Of a DNA stretch of 64,000 nucleotides, positions 6,600 to 13,380 are shown one piece after another. Each line of letters opens with the position of its first letter. Position 1 is the stretch's first letter. Origin of the DNA: Formosimonas limnophila (lineage in GTDB: Bacteria > Pseudomonadota > Gammaproteobacteria > Burkholderiales > Burkholderiaceae); assembly GCF_014652675.1 (NCBI RefSeq), contig NZ_BMZG01000002.1, positions 1-64,000 on the forward strand. The letters are read 5' to 3'. A program made the position numbers and the translations under genes. The notes beneath the pieces were generated by a model, which was not told where the DNA came from, did no database searches, and worked only from the letters and a program-made list of their open reading frames with translations.

Positions 6600-7122
6600 A
6601 ATTTAGCTTTTTCGACGCAGGCAATAATGGCATTTGTTTATCTTTCTCGCTAATTGGCAGCAGAGAGACTTCAATGCTCTCGATGCCAACTCGTGCGGCG
6701 CAAGCAACAACACCTTTGTCGCTGGAGATGATAGCTGTTGCGCCATATGTTTTAGCGATGGCAACAATTTGTCTATCTATTTTAATTTTTTGCCAAGCGT
6801 GGGATTGACCATCGCGCTTATCGCCGCGCTGTATAGCTGCCGCATCAATTAGTGCACATTCATAGGCCGATGGTAAATCAAATGGAGCGAGGATGATGTT
6901 GTTTTGGCGCGATAGTCCAGATATAAATCGAGTGCTGGCTTGGTCTGCGCCCACCAAGTATTCGGAGATAACAGGCATCGGGATGAGTAACTTTATTTTA
7001 TGTGCGTCAGCCCACGATAGGAAAAGTTCGATTCTTTCGTGACTGGTTTTGTCTTTTTTGTTGCCACTTGTCCACAGAACCAAAAAGTTACAGTCAATGG
7101 CGATGATTTTGTTGTTTTTCAA
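6598..7122 (-). CDS. PIN-domain protein, putative RNase, 174 aa
   Basis: The sequence carries the PIN-domain acidic residues in order: D10 in IIAIDCNFL, E54 in VISEYL, D116 in KIDRQIVAIAK and D135 in IISSDKGV. PIN proteins are metal-dependent nucleases, most often RNases, and many are toxins. The fold spans nearly the whole protein, with a short polar C-terminal tail. Its ATG overlaps the stop of the 248-aa gene by ATGA, so the two are coupled. The pair lies at the end of the repressor operon, where lambda carries rexAB, and so should be made in the lysogen. It may be a toxin, an anti-phage effector or a domesticated nuclease. It is longer than typical VapC toxins (~130 aa), and its partner is much larger than VapB antitoxins. 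Confidence 0.8.
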   Translation of the reverse strand: MKNNKIIAIDCNFLVLWTSGNKKDKTSHERIELFLSWADAHKIKLLIPMPVISEYLVGADQASTRFISGLSRQNNIILAPFDLPSAYECALIDAAAIQRGDKRDGQSHAWQKIKIDRQIVAIAKTYGATAIISSDKGVVACAARVGIESIEVSLLPISEKDKQMPLLPASKKLN

Positions 7123-7865
7123 TGCTCAACCCCACGGATGTCTTCCCAAAATTTGATTGGGTTCTCTAATTCAGCCCAACCATTGCCATCAATCTGATTG
7201 AGTCTTTTGAATACGTCGCTGATTGGCGTTTCGTCTAAAACTTCAAAGCTATCAACGGTACATTTACTGGCTTCAGGATGCCAGCCGTTATCGGCACGAA
7301 CCCAAGTGCCGTGTACATACACACGAACGTGCCCATTTCGGAATTGGGTAAGCAATGTTCGGGCGATGTTCTCGTCTCTGACAAGCAACTTTAAATCTCT
7401 GTCAAGATAATCACGAATATGCAAGTGCATGGTGTCATCTGCGCCAACAATTCCAGTCACCACACCATCAATGCTGCCTGATTGATACACTTTAATTGCA
7501 GGCGGTTCAAGGTCAACTGTTGTGCTCAGTGCCAGTACCACATTGCCTTCTGTATCCAATAAGTTTGCGGTTTTTATACCGTCCTTTCCGAGCATATCCA
7601 TGAGCACTGTTTTGGCTTTCCATCCGCGGGAAGCCTCATCAGATATGGATTCTTTAATTCTGTGAGCGACATAAGGCATGCGCTCTTCAGGAATTTTTGT
7701 GCGAAGAATCGTTGAGCCTTTAGCAATGCCTTTGAAGGTAGGGTGGTTTTCATCCCCAAGCAATTTGGCTAATTGTTGGATGTATTCACCCATCCGCTCC
7801 ATTGGTATTTGGTCGGGATTTCGGCGCATGATGCGCAATTGATATGTCCAGTTTATTTTTGCCAT
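7119..7865 (-). CDS. Unknown 248-aa partner of the PIN-domain protein
   Basis: I recall similar proteins beside PIN-domain genes but know no function. It begins MAKINWTYQLRIMRRNPDQI, has a helical N-terminal half with ERMGEYIQQLAKLLGDE and PYVAHRIKESIS, and a beta-rich second half with VVTGIVGADDTMHLHIRD and GHVRVYVHGTWVRADNGWHPE. No signal peptide, membrane segment or DNA-binding motif is obvious. It overlaps the PIN gene by 4 bp. A 62-bp gap separates it from the nuclease gene upstream. It could be an antitoxin, a sensor or an RNA/protein-binding partner (inference). It is a candidate for a new two-gene module carried in the lysogenic operon. Confidence 0.75.
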   Translation of the reverse strand: MAKINWTYQLRIMRRNPDQIPMERMGEYIQQLAKLLGDENHPTFKGIAKGSTILRTKIPEERMPYVAHRIKESISDEASRGWKAKTVLMDMLGKDGIKTANLLDTEGNVVLALSTTVDLEPPAIKVYQSGSIDGVVTGIVGADDTMHLHIRDYLDRDLKLLVRDENIARTLLTQFRNGHVRVYVHGTWVRADNGWHPEASKCTVDSFEVLDETPISDVFKRLNQIDGNGWAELENPIKFWEDIRGVEH

Positions 7866-7927
7866 GATGGTTTATTGTAACCCAATCAATCAGCCTTATG
7901 TTCAAAACCGAACCTGATGTATCGGCT

Positions 7928-8386
7928 TTATTTACTCTTCCGCCACTCCGACGGCGGCACAGGTTTATTCTGCCAATCTCCCCACAGCCCAAAGGTTGCA
8001 GCCTTGGCCTGCTCTTGCATCGGGTAAAGATACTCATAGCCGCTACTGTACTTGTCATAAACCCAAGCCATTCCCTTGCTAACCATATGCTGGCCAGCGT
8101 CGATGCCATCGCAAGAAACATCAGCAACAGTGCGCCCGTACCTGTCTGTGTCCACGTATCGAATCGTTGCATTTTTGCCATAACACACGTCGGACAGTGC
8201 CTGCTTTGCGTACTGGCCGTATGGCTGCGCACGCTCAGGCGCGTCAATTGCACTTATCCGCACTTTGGTTTGCTGATTTGCTTCGTCAATTAGCGTCAGC
8301 GTATCGCCGTCTGTGATGCCAATCACGCGGTAATCGGCCAAAGCTGATGTGGAGGCTAAAATTAGAGAGGCGATGGCGAGCTTCAT
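7928..8386 (-). CDS. Secreted SNase-like (thermonuclease family) nuclease, 152 aa
   Basis: A signal peptide (MKLAIASLILASTSALA, cut after residue 17) is followed by a staphylococcal-nuclease-type OB fold. Visible motifs are DGDTL (D26, D28), VRISAIDAPE with R43, D48 and E51, and DRYGR with R85. These match the Ca-binding and catalytic Arg/Glu/Arg residues of the family, so it should be active against DNA or RNA. The export signal places it in the periplasm. It overlaps the Excalibur gene by 4 bp and sits two genes after the repressor in the same direction, so it should be expressed in the lysogen. A periplasmic nuclease could cut DNA entering from a superinfecting phage (inference). Confidence 0.87.
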   Translation of the reverse strand: MKLAIASLILASTSALADYRVIGITDGDTLTLIDEANQQTKVRISAIDAPERAQPYGQYAKQALSDVCYGKNATIRYVDTDRYGRTVADVSCDGIDAGQHMVSKGMAWVYDKYSSGYEYLYPMQEQAKAATFGLWGDWQNKPVPPSEWRKSK

Positions 8387-8589
8387 TTTTTCGGGCAGTT
8401 TTTACCATTTCCGCCCGGCAGACAGTCACACGCACGTCCGTCTCCATCTCTATCAAGACTCCGAGCGTTGTGTTGCTCAAAATATCTCTGCGCTTGGGCT
8501 TGCGTGGCAAAGTCTTTGCACCTCGGTGCGGCTTGCGCTACGGATAGGTAGGCGAATAGGGTGATGGTGATGATGGTTGTTTTTTTCAT
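8383..8589 (-). CDS. Secreted Excalibur-domain protein, 68 aa
   Basis: The start is the ATG at 8587-8589 (MKKTTIITITLFAYLSVAQA), giving a signal peptide that ends at about residue 20. The mature ~48 residues match the Excalibur calcium-binding domain: RCKDF near the N-terminus and LDRDGDGRACDCLP (D46, D48, D50, C54). The usual Glu after the Cys is Asp here. Excalibur domains are often fused or adjacent to secreted SNase-like nucleases, as here, where the stop overlaps the nuclease start by 4 bp. It probably supports the nuclease with calcium binding or localisation. It lies 13 bp after the repressor gene. Confidence 0.85.
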   Translation of the reverse strand: MKKTTIITITLFAYLSVAQAAPRCKDFATQAQAQRYFEQHNARSLDRDGDGRACDCLPGGNGKNCPKK

Positions 8590-8602
8590 GGTCTGCTCTT
8601 CG

Positions 8603-9256
8603 TTATAACTTGCCGCCGACAGGCTGAAATTCAACGACTACGCCGATGCAGCGCATACTTGGGTCGTCTATCATAATCATGGGGTAGGCTGGGTTGAGCG
8701 GTTTAAGGTAGTAGTTCACATCATCGGTGATTAACTTTTTAAAAGTGGCTCGCTGTGTGCCCACATCTTTTGCGATGACATAATCGCCCACCTGTGGGTT
8801 TCGGTTGGGGTCAACCACAATCCTAGTACCCTCAGGGAAATTTGGTGTCCCCGTCCAAGTCATCGAGTCACCTTGCACCGTTAGGGCAAATGACTGTTCG
8901 GATGGTTTGCTGTAACAAACATCAACCCACTCATCATAATCACCTGTTTGGCAGTCAACATCAATTTCCGCCAACATACCAGCTTGCACCCATGATATGA
9001 GCGGGACGCGCATACGTGGCGGCTCAGCGGGAATCACATTGGCGTCCCAATTGGATGATTCTTGAGTTGGATTAGCCAAATGGCCGTTTGGCATCCCAAA
9101 TTTCTCCTCAAGTCTTCTGGCGGCTTTTTCACCAAAAGAGGACTTGCCGCTAATGAGTTGAGAAACGAAACTTTTTTCATCAGCAGGTACGGCTTTTTCA
9201 GAGAACCATTCTTTCAGTCTTTGGCGCCGAAGCGCAACAATTTTATCTTTTTCCAT
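8603..9256 (-). CDS. cI: LexA/CI-like prophage repressor, 217 aa
   Basis: The N-terminal ~60 residues are a short helix-turn-helix (SFVSQLISGKSSFGEKAARRLEEKFG). The C-terminal half is an S24 (LexA) peptidase-like domain with cleavage site A92-G93 in SWVQAGM, catalytic Ser131 in VQGDSM and Lys173 in ATFKKL. The protein should hold the prophage silent by binding the 16-bp operators at 9270-9285, 9307-9322, 6260-6275 and possibly 6294-6309. It should cleave itself when RecA is activated by DNA damage. The likely promoter puts the transcript start at or very near the ATG, suggesting a leaderless message as for lambda cI from PRM. Downstream accessory genes continue in the same operon. Confidence 0.93.
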   Translation of the reverse strand: MEKDKIVALRRQRLKEWFSEKAVPADEKSFVSQLISGKSSFGEKAARRLEEKFGMPNGHLANPTQESSNWDANVIPAEPPRMRVPLISWVQAGMLAEIDVDCQTGDYDEWVDVCYSKPSEQSFALTVQGDSMTWTGTPNFPEGTRIVVDPNRNPQVGDYVIAKDVGTQRATFKKLITDDVNYYLKPLNPAYPMIMIDDPSMRCIGVVVEFQPVGGKL

Positions 9257-9262
9257 GGCGAT

Positions 9263-9291
9263 ACTTTAATTTAGCAAATACTAAAACGCAA
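9263..9291 (-). promoter_or_regulatory. PRM-like promoter for the repressor
   Basis: On the minus strand TTGCGT (9286-9291), 17 bases and TAAAGT (9263-9268) form a weak promoter. Its predicted start falls at about the A of the repressor ATG (9256). The first operator fills the spacer, so the repressor may repress its own gene. Confidence 0.5.
9270..9285. promoter_or_regulatory. Repressor operator OR (proximal to cI)
   Basis: The 16-bp palindrome TTTAGCAAATACTAAA lies between repressor and cro, just upstream of the PR -35 box and within the PRM-like promoter. It matches OL1 at 15 of 16 bases. Confidence 0.8.
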
Positions 9292-9295
9292 ACGC

Positions 9296-9324
9296 TTGAC
9301 TTTTAGTTTAGTAAACATTAAACT
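9296..9324 (+). promoter_or_regulatory. PR-like early-right promoter
   Basis: TTGACT (9296-9301), a 17-base spacer and TAAACT (9319-9324) form a strong sigma70-type promoter. The second operator (9307-9322) covers the spacer and -10, so bound repressor would block it. It drives cro and the replication genes. Confidence 0.85.
9307..9322. promoter_or_regulatory. Repressor operator OR (over PR)
   Basis: The palindromic TTTAGTAAACATTAAA shares the operator consensus TTTAGYRAAYAYTAAA and overlaps the PR spacer and -10. Its centre is 37 bp from the other right operator. Confidence 0.75.
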
Positions 9325-9349
9325 TATCTAAACTTTCGTGGAGCGAATA

Positions 9350-9610
9350 ATGAACCTCAAGCAATATATTCAAAACTTACCCAAGGGCGGTGCTGGTGCT
9401 TTGGCTAATGAGATTGGAATTTCGCCATCCTATTTATCACAAATGGCATCAGGCGTGACAAACATTTCCCCTGAAAACGCCGTAAAAATCGAGACCGCAA
9501 CCAAGGGGAAAGTTTCTCGTTGCGAACTTTTGCCAGATAAGTGGGAAGCGATTTGGCCTGAGTTGTCACAACAACACCTATTCGCGCAACGCGCCCAGCA
9601 GGTGGTGTGA
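9350..9610 (+). CDS. Cro/YdaS-like transcriptional regulator, 86 aa
   Basis: The start at 9350 (MNLKQYIQNLPKGGAGALAN) is chosen because ggag lies six bases upstream; the GTG at 9338 is part of that site region. A helix-turn-helix spans GALANEIGISPSYLSQMASG and the C-terminal part has the CELLPDKWEAIWPEL segment typical of YdaS-like proteins, where a Trp-containing tail follows the DNA-binding domain. It is divergent from the repressor and first in the rightward operon, the standard place for Cro. It should bind the same operators and turn off the repressor promoter during lytic growth. Confidence 0.87.
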   Translation: MNLKQYIQNLPKGGAGALANEIGISPSYLSQMASGVTNISPENAVKIETATKGKVSRCELLPDKWEAIWPELSQQHLFAQRAQQVV

Positions 9611-9644
9611 GATGACGCGCAAAAAATTTTACTTTTTTCAATCA

Positions 9645-9679
9645 CTCAACACCACTCAACCGTGTTGTGACGTGTTGAG
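9645..9679. repeat. Inverted and direct CTCAAC repeats upstream of the CII-like gene
   Basis: CTCAACAC (9645-9652) and GTGTTGAG (9672-9679) are perfect inverted repeats 19 bases apart, and another CTCAAC lies at 9655-9660. This could be a regulator binding site or an RNA hairpin in the cro-cII spacer. Confidence 0.45.
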
Positions 9680-9694
9680 CAGTGGGTTGGTTCG

Positions 9695-10093
9695 ATGAGC
9701 CAAAAGACACTAATCACCATCGACATCGACCATCGCGAGGTTTCGCGTCAAAAGTCACTTGGTGCCGCGATCAACCTGTGCGCCACGGCTGCGGGGTTTG
9801 AGGCAAAAGAAGTTTGCCATGCCGTAGGCGGCATTGACAAGGCTCAGTACAGCCGATGGATCAGCAATCAAGAGGGCATCAAGTGGGAAAAACTTGTGTC
9901 ACTCATGGATGCGTGCGGTAACGATGCGCCGCTTCTGTGGATGCTTCACCAGTGTGGCTACGACTTGGCCAGCCTGCGTAAAACTGAATCTGAAACTGAA
10001 CGTGCATTGCGAACTGAACGCGAAGCACGCATGAAAGTCGAACAAGAAAACGCAATTTTGCGCGGTGTTTTGATGGGAAAGGCTGCGGCATGA
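9695..10093 (+). CDS. CII-like phage regulatory protein, 132 aa
   Basis: The middle of the protein (KEVCHAVGGIDKAQYSRWISNQEGIKWEKLVSLMDACG) has the pattern of a helix-turn-helix that recognises DNA, and the segment APLLWMLHQCGYDLASLR is common in betaproteobacterial phage regulators. A C-terminal coiled-coil helix (TESETERALRTEREARMKVEQEN) would give oligomerisation, as in CII. It is the second gene after cro, the position of lambda cII, so a role in the lysis-lysogeny choice is likely. I cannot exclude a YdaT-type regulator. It is followed by an intrinsic terminator. Confidence 0.68.
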   Translation: MSQKTLITIDIDHREVSRQKSLGAAINLCATAAGFEAKEVCHAVGGIDKAQYSRWISNQEGIKWEKLVSLMDACGNDAPLLWMLHQCGYDLASLRKTESETERALRTEREARMKVEQENAILRGVLMGKAAA

Positions 10094-10214
10094 ACATCAT
10101 ACACACAACTCCTTTGAACGGCTGGGACCTCCACACCCAGCGGTGCGGAACGCAACCACATATCTCTCGCAGCCGTTCTCCCGTTGTCTCCTCCACACCG
10201 CATGGTGCGGACTT

Positions 10215-10243
10215 GCCCCGCGCTTCGGCGTGTGGGCTTTTTT
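10215..10243 (+). terminator. Intrinsic terminator after the cro-cII segment
   Basis: Stem gccccgcgc (10215-10223) pairs with gcgtgtgggc (10228-10237) around ttcg with one bulged T, followed by six T residues. It resembles lambda tR1 in position, separating regulators from replication genes. Confidence 0.75.
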
Positions 10244-10255
10244 GAAAGGTTTGAT

Positions 10256-10561
10256 ATGAAAACCAACATGAACAAAACGTCACTTAATGCTTACGACTCT
10301 TTGAAAGATAAAGGCTTAAACCCGCGTGAGTCGCAAATTATGGCCGTTTTTGTCGATGATTCTGTGGTCATGACGCGCCGCCAACTCGTGACGGCTGCGG
10401 GTATGGAGCTTAGCGGGGTGTGTGGCCGTGTGAATGCACTGCTGGCTAAAAATGCTTTGGCTGTGCGTGGGCACATAAAAGACCAAAAAACAGGCAACAC
10501 GGTAGAAGTCCTTGGCTTGCCAGTGCCTGATCAGGGCGCATTGTTTGGAAAGGTAGCGTGA
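10256..10561 (+). CDS. Small winged-helix-like phage protein, 101 aa
   Basis: The start at 10256 (MKTNMNKTSLNAYDSLKDKG) has aaagg six bases upstream and begins just after the terminator. The protein reads as one winged-helix DNA-binding domain: ESQIMAVFVDDSVVMTRRQL, then AAGMELSGVCGRVNALLAKNAL, then a basic wing region with RGHIKDQKTGNTVEVLGLP. Such proteins occur in phage early operons as transcription or replication regulators. It shares one base with the next gene (TGATG), so translation is coupled. Confidence 0.72.
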   Translation: MKTNMNKTSLNAYDSLKDKGLNPRESQIMAVFVDDSVVMTRRQLVTAAGMELSGVCGRVNALLAKNALAVRGHIKDQKTGNTVEVLGLPVPDQGALFGKVA

Positions 10562-11010
10562 TGAGCAACCAAACCAAACAGAAGCGGAAAAACAAAAAAT
10601 ACCAAGGCCGAAAAAACGTGCGTTGTTCATTTGGGCGCACCTACGCTGTTTTCAACCCAATCATAGACTGGTTTGCCCGTCAGATTGATTCCGGCGAAAC
10701 ACTGTGCGTGGCAGGTGTGCCGTCTGTTGTGACAGCAAATAACACGTACTCGCCGACTTGGGAAGCCATCGAAGCCCTGACCGACTTTGGCGATACAGCG
10801 CGTGACTTGGGTGTTTTTGATGTACCAGTCGGTGACTTGGACGCATTCAAAAAGGCTTTGAAGCATGACATGCCAGTACCTCAATCAACCTTTGAATCAG
10901 CGTTTAAACAGCTTTTAAACCTGCGCGATGCAGTCATGCGGATGCCTGCGGCTGTGCAGGTGCGTGTGGCAGAGGTAACGCAACTCAGACTACTTAACGG
11001 GGTGGTGTGA
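10561..11010 (+). CDS. Phage protein of unknown function, 149 aa
   Basis: The ATG at 10561 overlaps the previous stop by one base. The N-terminus is strongly basic (MSNQTKQKRKNKKYQGRKN), typical of nucleic-acid binding. The remainder is a mixed helical protein with a segment IIDWFARQIDSGETLCVAG and a C-terminal helical part. I do not recognise a family. Placed between a winged-helix protein and the replication initiator in the rightward early operon, it may take part in replication or gene control, but this is inference from position only. Confidence 0.68.
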   Translation: MSNQTKQKRKNKKYQGRKNVRCSFGRTYAVFNPIIDWFARQIDSGETLCVAGVPSVVTANNTYSPTWEAIEALTDFGDTARDLGVFDVPVGDLDAFKKALKHDMPVPQSTFESAFKQLLNLRDAVMRMPAAVQVRVAEVTQLRLLNGVV

Positions 11011-11900
11011 TGCGAGATTATTCAAAAATTTCACCCCAGTTTTGGGTTGGCCAGACAGGCAAAAAAATACGCAAGCTGGGGGTGGATGCTCAATTGCTCG
11101 CGCTGTACTTGATGACCTCGCCCCACGCAAACATGCTCGGTTTGTATCACCTGCCTGTTGCATACATCTCTGCTGACACAGGAATACCCTTTCAAGGGGC
11201 TTTGGAGGGGCTTCAATTACTCGAAAATATCGGTTTTTGCGCGTACGACGACGAAGCCGAGACGGTTTGGGTCTACGAAATGGCAACTTATCAGGTGGGC
11301 GAGAGTTTAAGCCCCAACGACAACCAATGTAAGGGCGTCCAAAACGAGTACAACAAAGTGGCTGAAAACCGCTTCCTGTCTGCATTTTATGACAAATACA
11401 AGGATTCATTCCACCTTAAAAATCAACGGGGAATCACAAGCCCCTGTGAAGCCCCTTACAACCCCCTTGGAAGCCAAGAGCAGGAACAGGAGCAAGAACA
11501 GGAACAAGAACAAGAGCAGGAAAGCAGCACAGCACATACCTTACCAAATTCAAACAGCGTGGCCGAAATTTGCCAAAAGCTGCGCGGCTTGGGTGTGACC
11601 GAATCTGAGCAAAGGCAGAGACTACCCGAAATCACGGCGTTGGTGAAGCGTGGGGCAACTTTCGAAGACTTCGCAGCATTCCTCGCAAAAGCACAAGAGG
11701 CATCGGCTAAAGCACCGTTTCCTTGGTCAATCAAGGTTATGACGCAAGACTTTGGACAGCCCCAAAAAGCCCGTGCCAGCCCAAATCAAAGTCGCATGGA
11801 AAACCTATCACAGGTCAAAGACAACTCACTGGCAGAGCGCGTCGCAGCGAAACTGGCCGAGCAAAAAAACGAAACAAAAACGATTGAGGCGAAATTATGA
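11010..11900 (+). CDS. Replication protein O-like initiator, 296 aa
   Basis: The first ~110 residues (MRDYSKISPQFWVGQTGKKI, then LYLMTSPHANMLGLYHLP) form a winged-helix-type N-terminal domain like that of many phage replication initiators. Residues ~157-171 are a Glu-Gln repeat encoded by near-perfect six-base units at 11478-11522. A second domain follows after residue ~180 with a helical SESEQRQRLPEITALVK part. The next gene is P-like, so the pair would form an origin-binding protein and a helicase loader. The start at 11010 is the ATG of a GTGATG pair. The Glu-Gln tract is probably a flexible linker whose length can vary by slippage. Confidence 0.72.
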   Translation: MRDYSKISPQFWVGQTGKKIRKLGVDAQLLALYLMTSPHANMLGLYHLPVAYISADTGIPFQGALEGLQLLENIGFCAYDDEAETVWVYEMATYQVGESLSPNDNQCKGVQNEYNKVAENRFLSAFYDKYKDSFHLKNQRGITSPCEAPYNPLGSQEQEQEQEQEQEQEQESSTAHTLPNSNSVAEICQKLRGLGVTESEQRQRLPEITALVKRGATFEDFAAFLAKAQEASAKAPFPWSIKVMTQDFGQPQKARASPNQSRMENLSQVKDNSLAERVAAKLAEQKNETKTIEAKL

Positions 11901-12712
11901 AAAACTGGATGGACGCAACCCACACGACGCATGAACAGGCATTGCTGCGCGTTGCCCAAGCAACTGACCGCGTGTTTCGCTTGCTCGACAAATTCCACGG
12001 CGCAGGGCGATTCAACGCCAGTCTTGCGGTCCAGAGCAACGCAGATGCGCAAACGCAATCGGAACAACGCGACCGAGCCAAGGAGGTGTGGGGTGGAGAA
12101 ATCGCCAAACTCGTGCCAGCCATGCTCAACGCTGGCATTGCCAAGACCAAAGGCACGGACTTTCCCCCAAGCCTTGGGCAATTTATCGAGGCGTGCAAAC
12201 CAACGGCAGAAGCAGCGTTTTACGAGGCGCAGGGCGGTATGTCTGCACGCAGCCGTGGTTTGTTTGGTGACTGGACATGTCCTGCGGTCTATTGGGCTGC
12301 AATCGCGTTCGGTTCGTCAGATTTAAAAACCGCTCAGTGGAATTTTCACGGCAAACGCTGGGCAAAAATCTTTGCCGATTTGATGCAAAAGCAAGAGGCA
12401 GGATTGCTCGAACCAATACCCCAGCCAGTCCCTGAAAACGCGAGAATCGGCCACGAGCGAATCCGCGCATCTGACGCGGCCAAGGTTGAAGCGGCTGCAA
12501 AAGAGGTGTCATCACTTGCAAAGCGAACAGGTGTTCACTGGGCGTGGGTGTGTAAGTCAATCACTGCCGCAAAGTTGCTCGTCGATGGCTTGAATGGCGC
12601 ACACGCAGACACACTGGCCGAAGCGGGCAAGCACCACCTGAGCACAGGCAAAGTGGCTCGTAATGGCGATGCTTGGAAAATCGGCGCGTACTGGGGGGCT
12701 GGCCATGCTTAA
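11897..12712 (+). CDS. Replication protein P-like helicase loader, 271 aa
   Basis: The gene overlaps the initiator stop by 4 bp (ATGA). The sequence contains WGGEIAKLVPAMLNAGI, the conserved-looking FPPSLGQFIEACKP and CPAVYWAAIAFGSSDLKTAQW, which resemble lambda P-family (replication P) proteins that load the host DnaB helicase. The C-terminal third is rich in Ala and charged residues and ends in SLAKRTGVHWAWVCKSITAAKLL. No ATPase Walker motif is visible, so it is not a DnaC-type loader. Family assignment is by pattern and by position after the initiator gene. Confidence 0.72.
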   Translation: MKNWMDATHTTHEQALLRVAQATDRVFRLLDKFHGAGRFNASLAVQSNADAQTQSEQRDRAKEVWGGEIAKLVPAMLNAGIAKTKGTDFPPSLGQFIEACKPTAEAAFYEAQGGMSARSRGLFGDWTCPAVYWAAIAFGSSDLKTAQWNFHGKRWAKIFADLMQKQEAGLLEPIPQPVPENARIGHERIRASDAAKVEAAAKEVSSLAKRTGVHWAWVCKSITAAKLLVDGLNGAHADTLAEAGKHHLSTGKVARNGDAWKIGAYWGAGHA

Positions 12713-13139
12713 ACCAATCACAGCGTTTCAGGTAATCGGCGCACCTGTCGGAAAGGGTCGCCCTAAATTCGCACGGCGCGGAAACTTCGTGCAGGCATAC
12801 ACGCCAACCAAAACCAAAGACTACGAGGCATTGGTGCAAGAGGCGGCAACAAAAGCCATGCGGGGTAAGTCGCCGTGCGCGGGTGCGGTGCAAATCAACT
12901 TTGGAATTTTCATTGAGCCGCCGAAGTCTTGGAGCAAAAAGAAACGAGCAGATGCGTTGGATGGAAAAATTTATCCGACTGTTAAGCCAGATTGGGACAA
13001 TATCGTTAAAGGCATACAGGATGCTTGCAATGAGGTTGTTTTTGTCGACGACAAGCAAATTATCAACTCTGCAATGACCAAGCGTTACGATGAAAATGCG
13101 CGAGTTGAGGTTAGGGTTTATGAGGTGACCAATGATTAA
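12705..13139 (+). CDS. rusA: RusA-family Holliday junction resolvase, 144 aa
   Basis: The start at 12705 (MLKPITAFQVIGAPVGKGRP) overlaps the end of the previous gene by 8 bp, with a G-rich ribosome site in that gene's tail. Family motifs are GKGRPKF near the N-terminus, KPDWDNIVKGIQDACN (D96, D98) and VFVDDKQI (D115, D116). These acidic residues bind the metal used to cut four-way junctions. RusA in phages resolves recombination or replication intermediates before packaging. Length is slightly above the ~120 aa of E. coli RusA. Confidence 0.92.
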   Translation: MLKPITAFQVIGAPVGKGRPKFARRGNFVQAYTPTKTKDYEALVQEAATKAMRGKSPCAGAVQINFGIFIEPPKSWSKKKRADALDGKIYPTVKPDWDNIVKGIQDACNEVVFVDDKQIINSAMTKRYDENARVEVRVYEVTND

Positions 13140-13380
13140 TCTTGAATTTAAGCCTAAAACAGAAGTACCAACCGATGAGTATGCTGATTATTTGTTGTAC
13201 AGCACTTGCACTGGCTATGCATTAGCCGAAGCCATGTTTTATGAAGGAGATGGTTTTCAATATTTTCACAAGCCGTTTGACCTGACTTTTGAAGAAATCA
13301 CTGACTACCATTTTTGGGCTGTTTTGCCAAAAGGGTACGAGACATTTGCAAAAAAGGAGGTGACCAATGACGGCGCATGA
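13132..13380 (+). CDS. Small phage protein, 82 aa
   Basis: The gene overlaps rusA by 8 bp. It is an acidic, aromatic-rich protein with EYADYLLYSTCTGYALAEAM and a C-terminal ITDYHFWAVLPKGYE segment. That tail recalls small phage proteins of the DUF551 type, but the match is too loose to claim. No signal, membrane segment or metal site is visible. Function unknown; it belongs to the rightward early operon. Confidence 0.62.
   Translation: MINLEFKPKTEVPTDEYADYLLYSTCTGYALAEAMFYEGDGFQYFHKPFDLTFEEITDYHFWAVLPKGYETFAKKEVTNDGA

Noticed and set aside
6598-7122. Simple VapC toxin call for the PIN-domain protein
   Set aside because: The partner is not a VapB-like antitoxin, and both size and operon context differ from VapBC.
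10090-10245. 51-aa frame after the CII-like gene (ATGA overlap)
   Set aside because: It reads through the terminator hairpin, has no ribosome site and an odd composition; coding is not supported.
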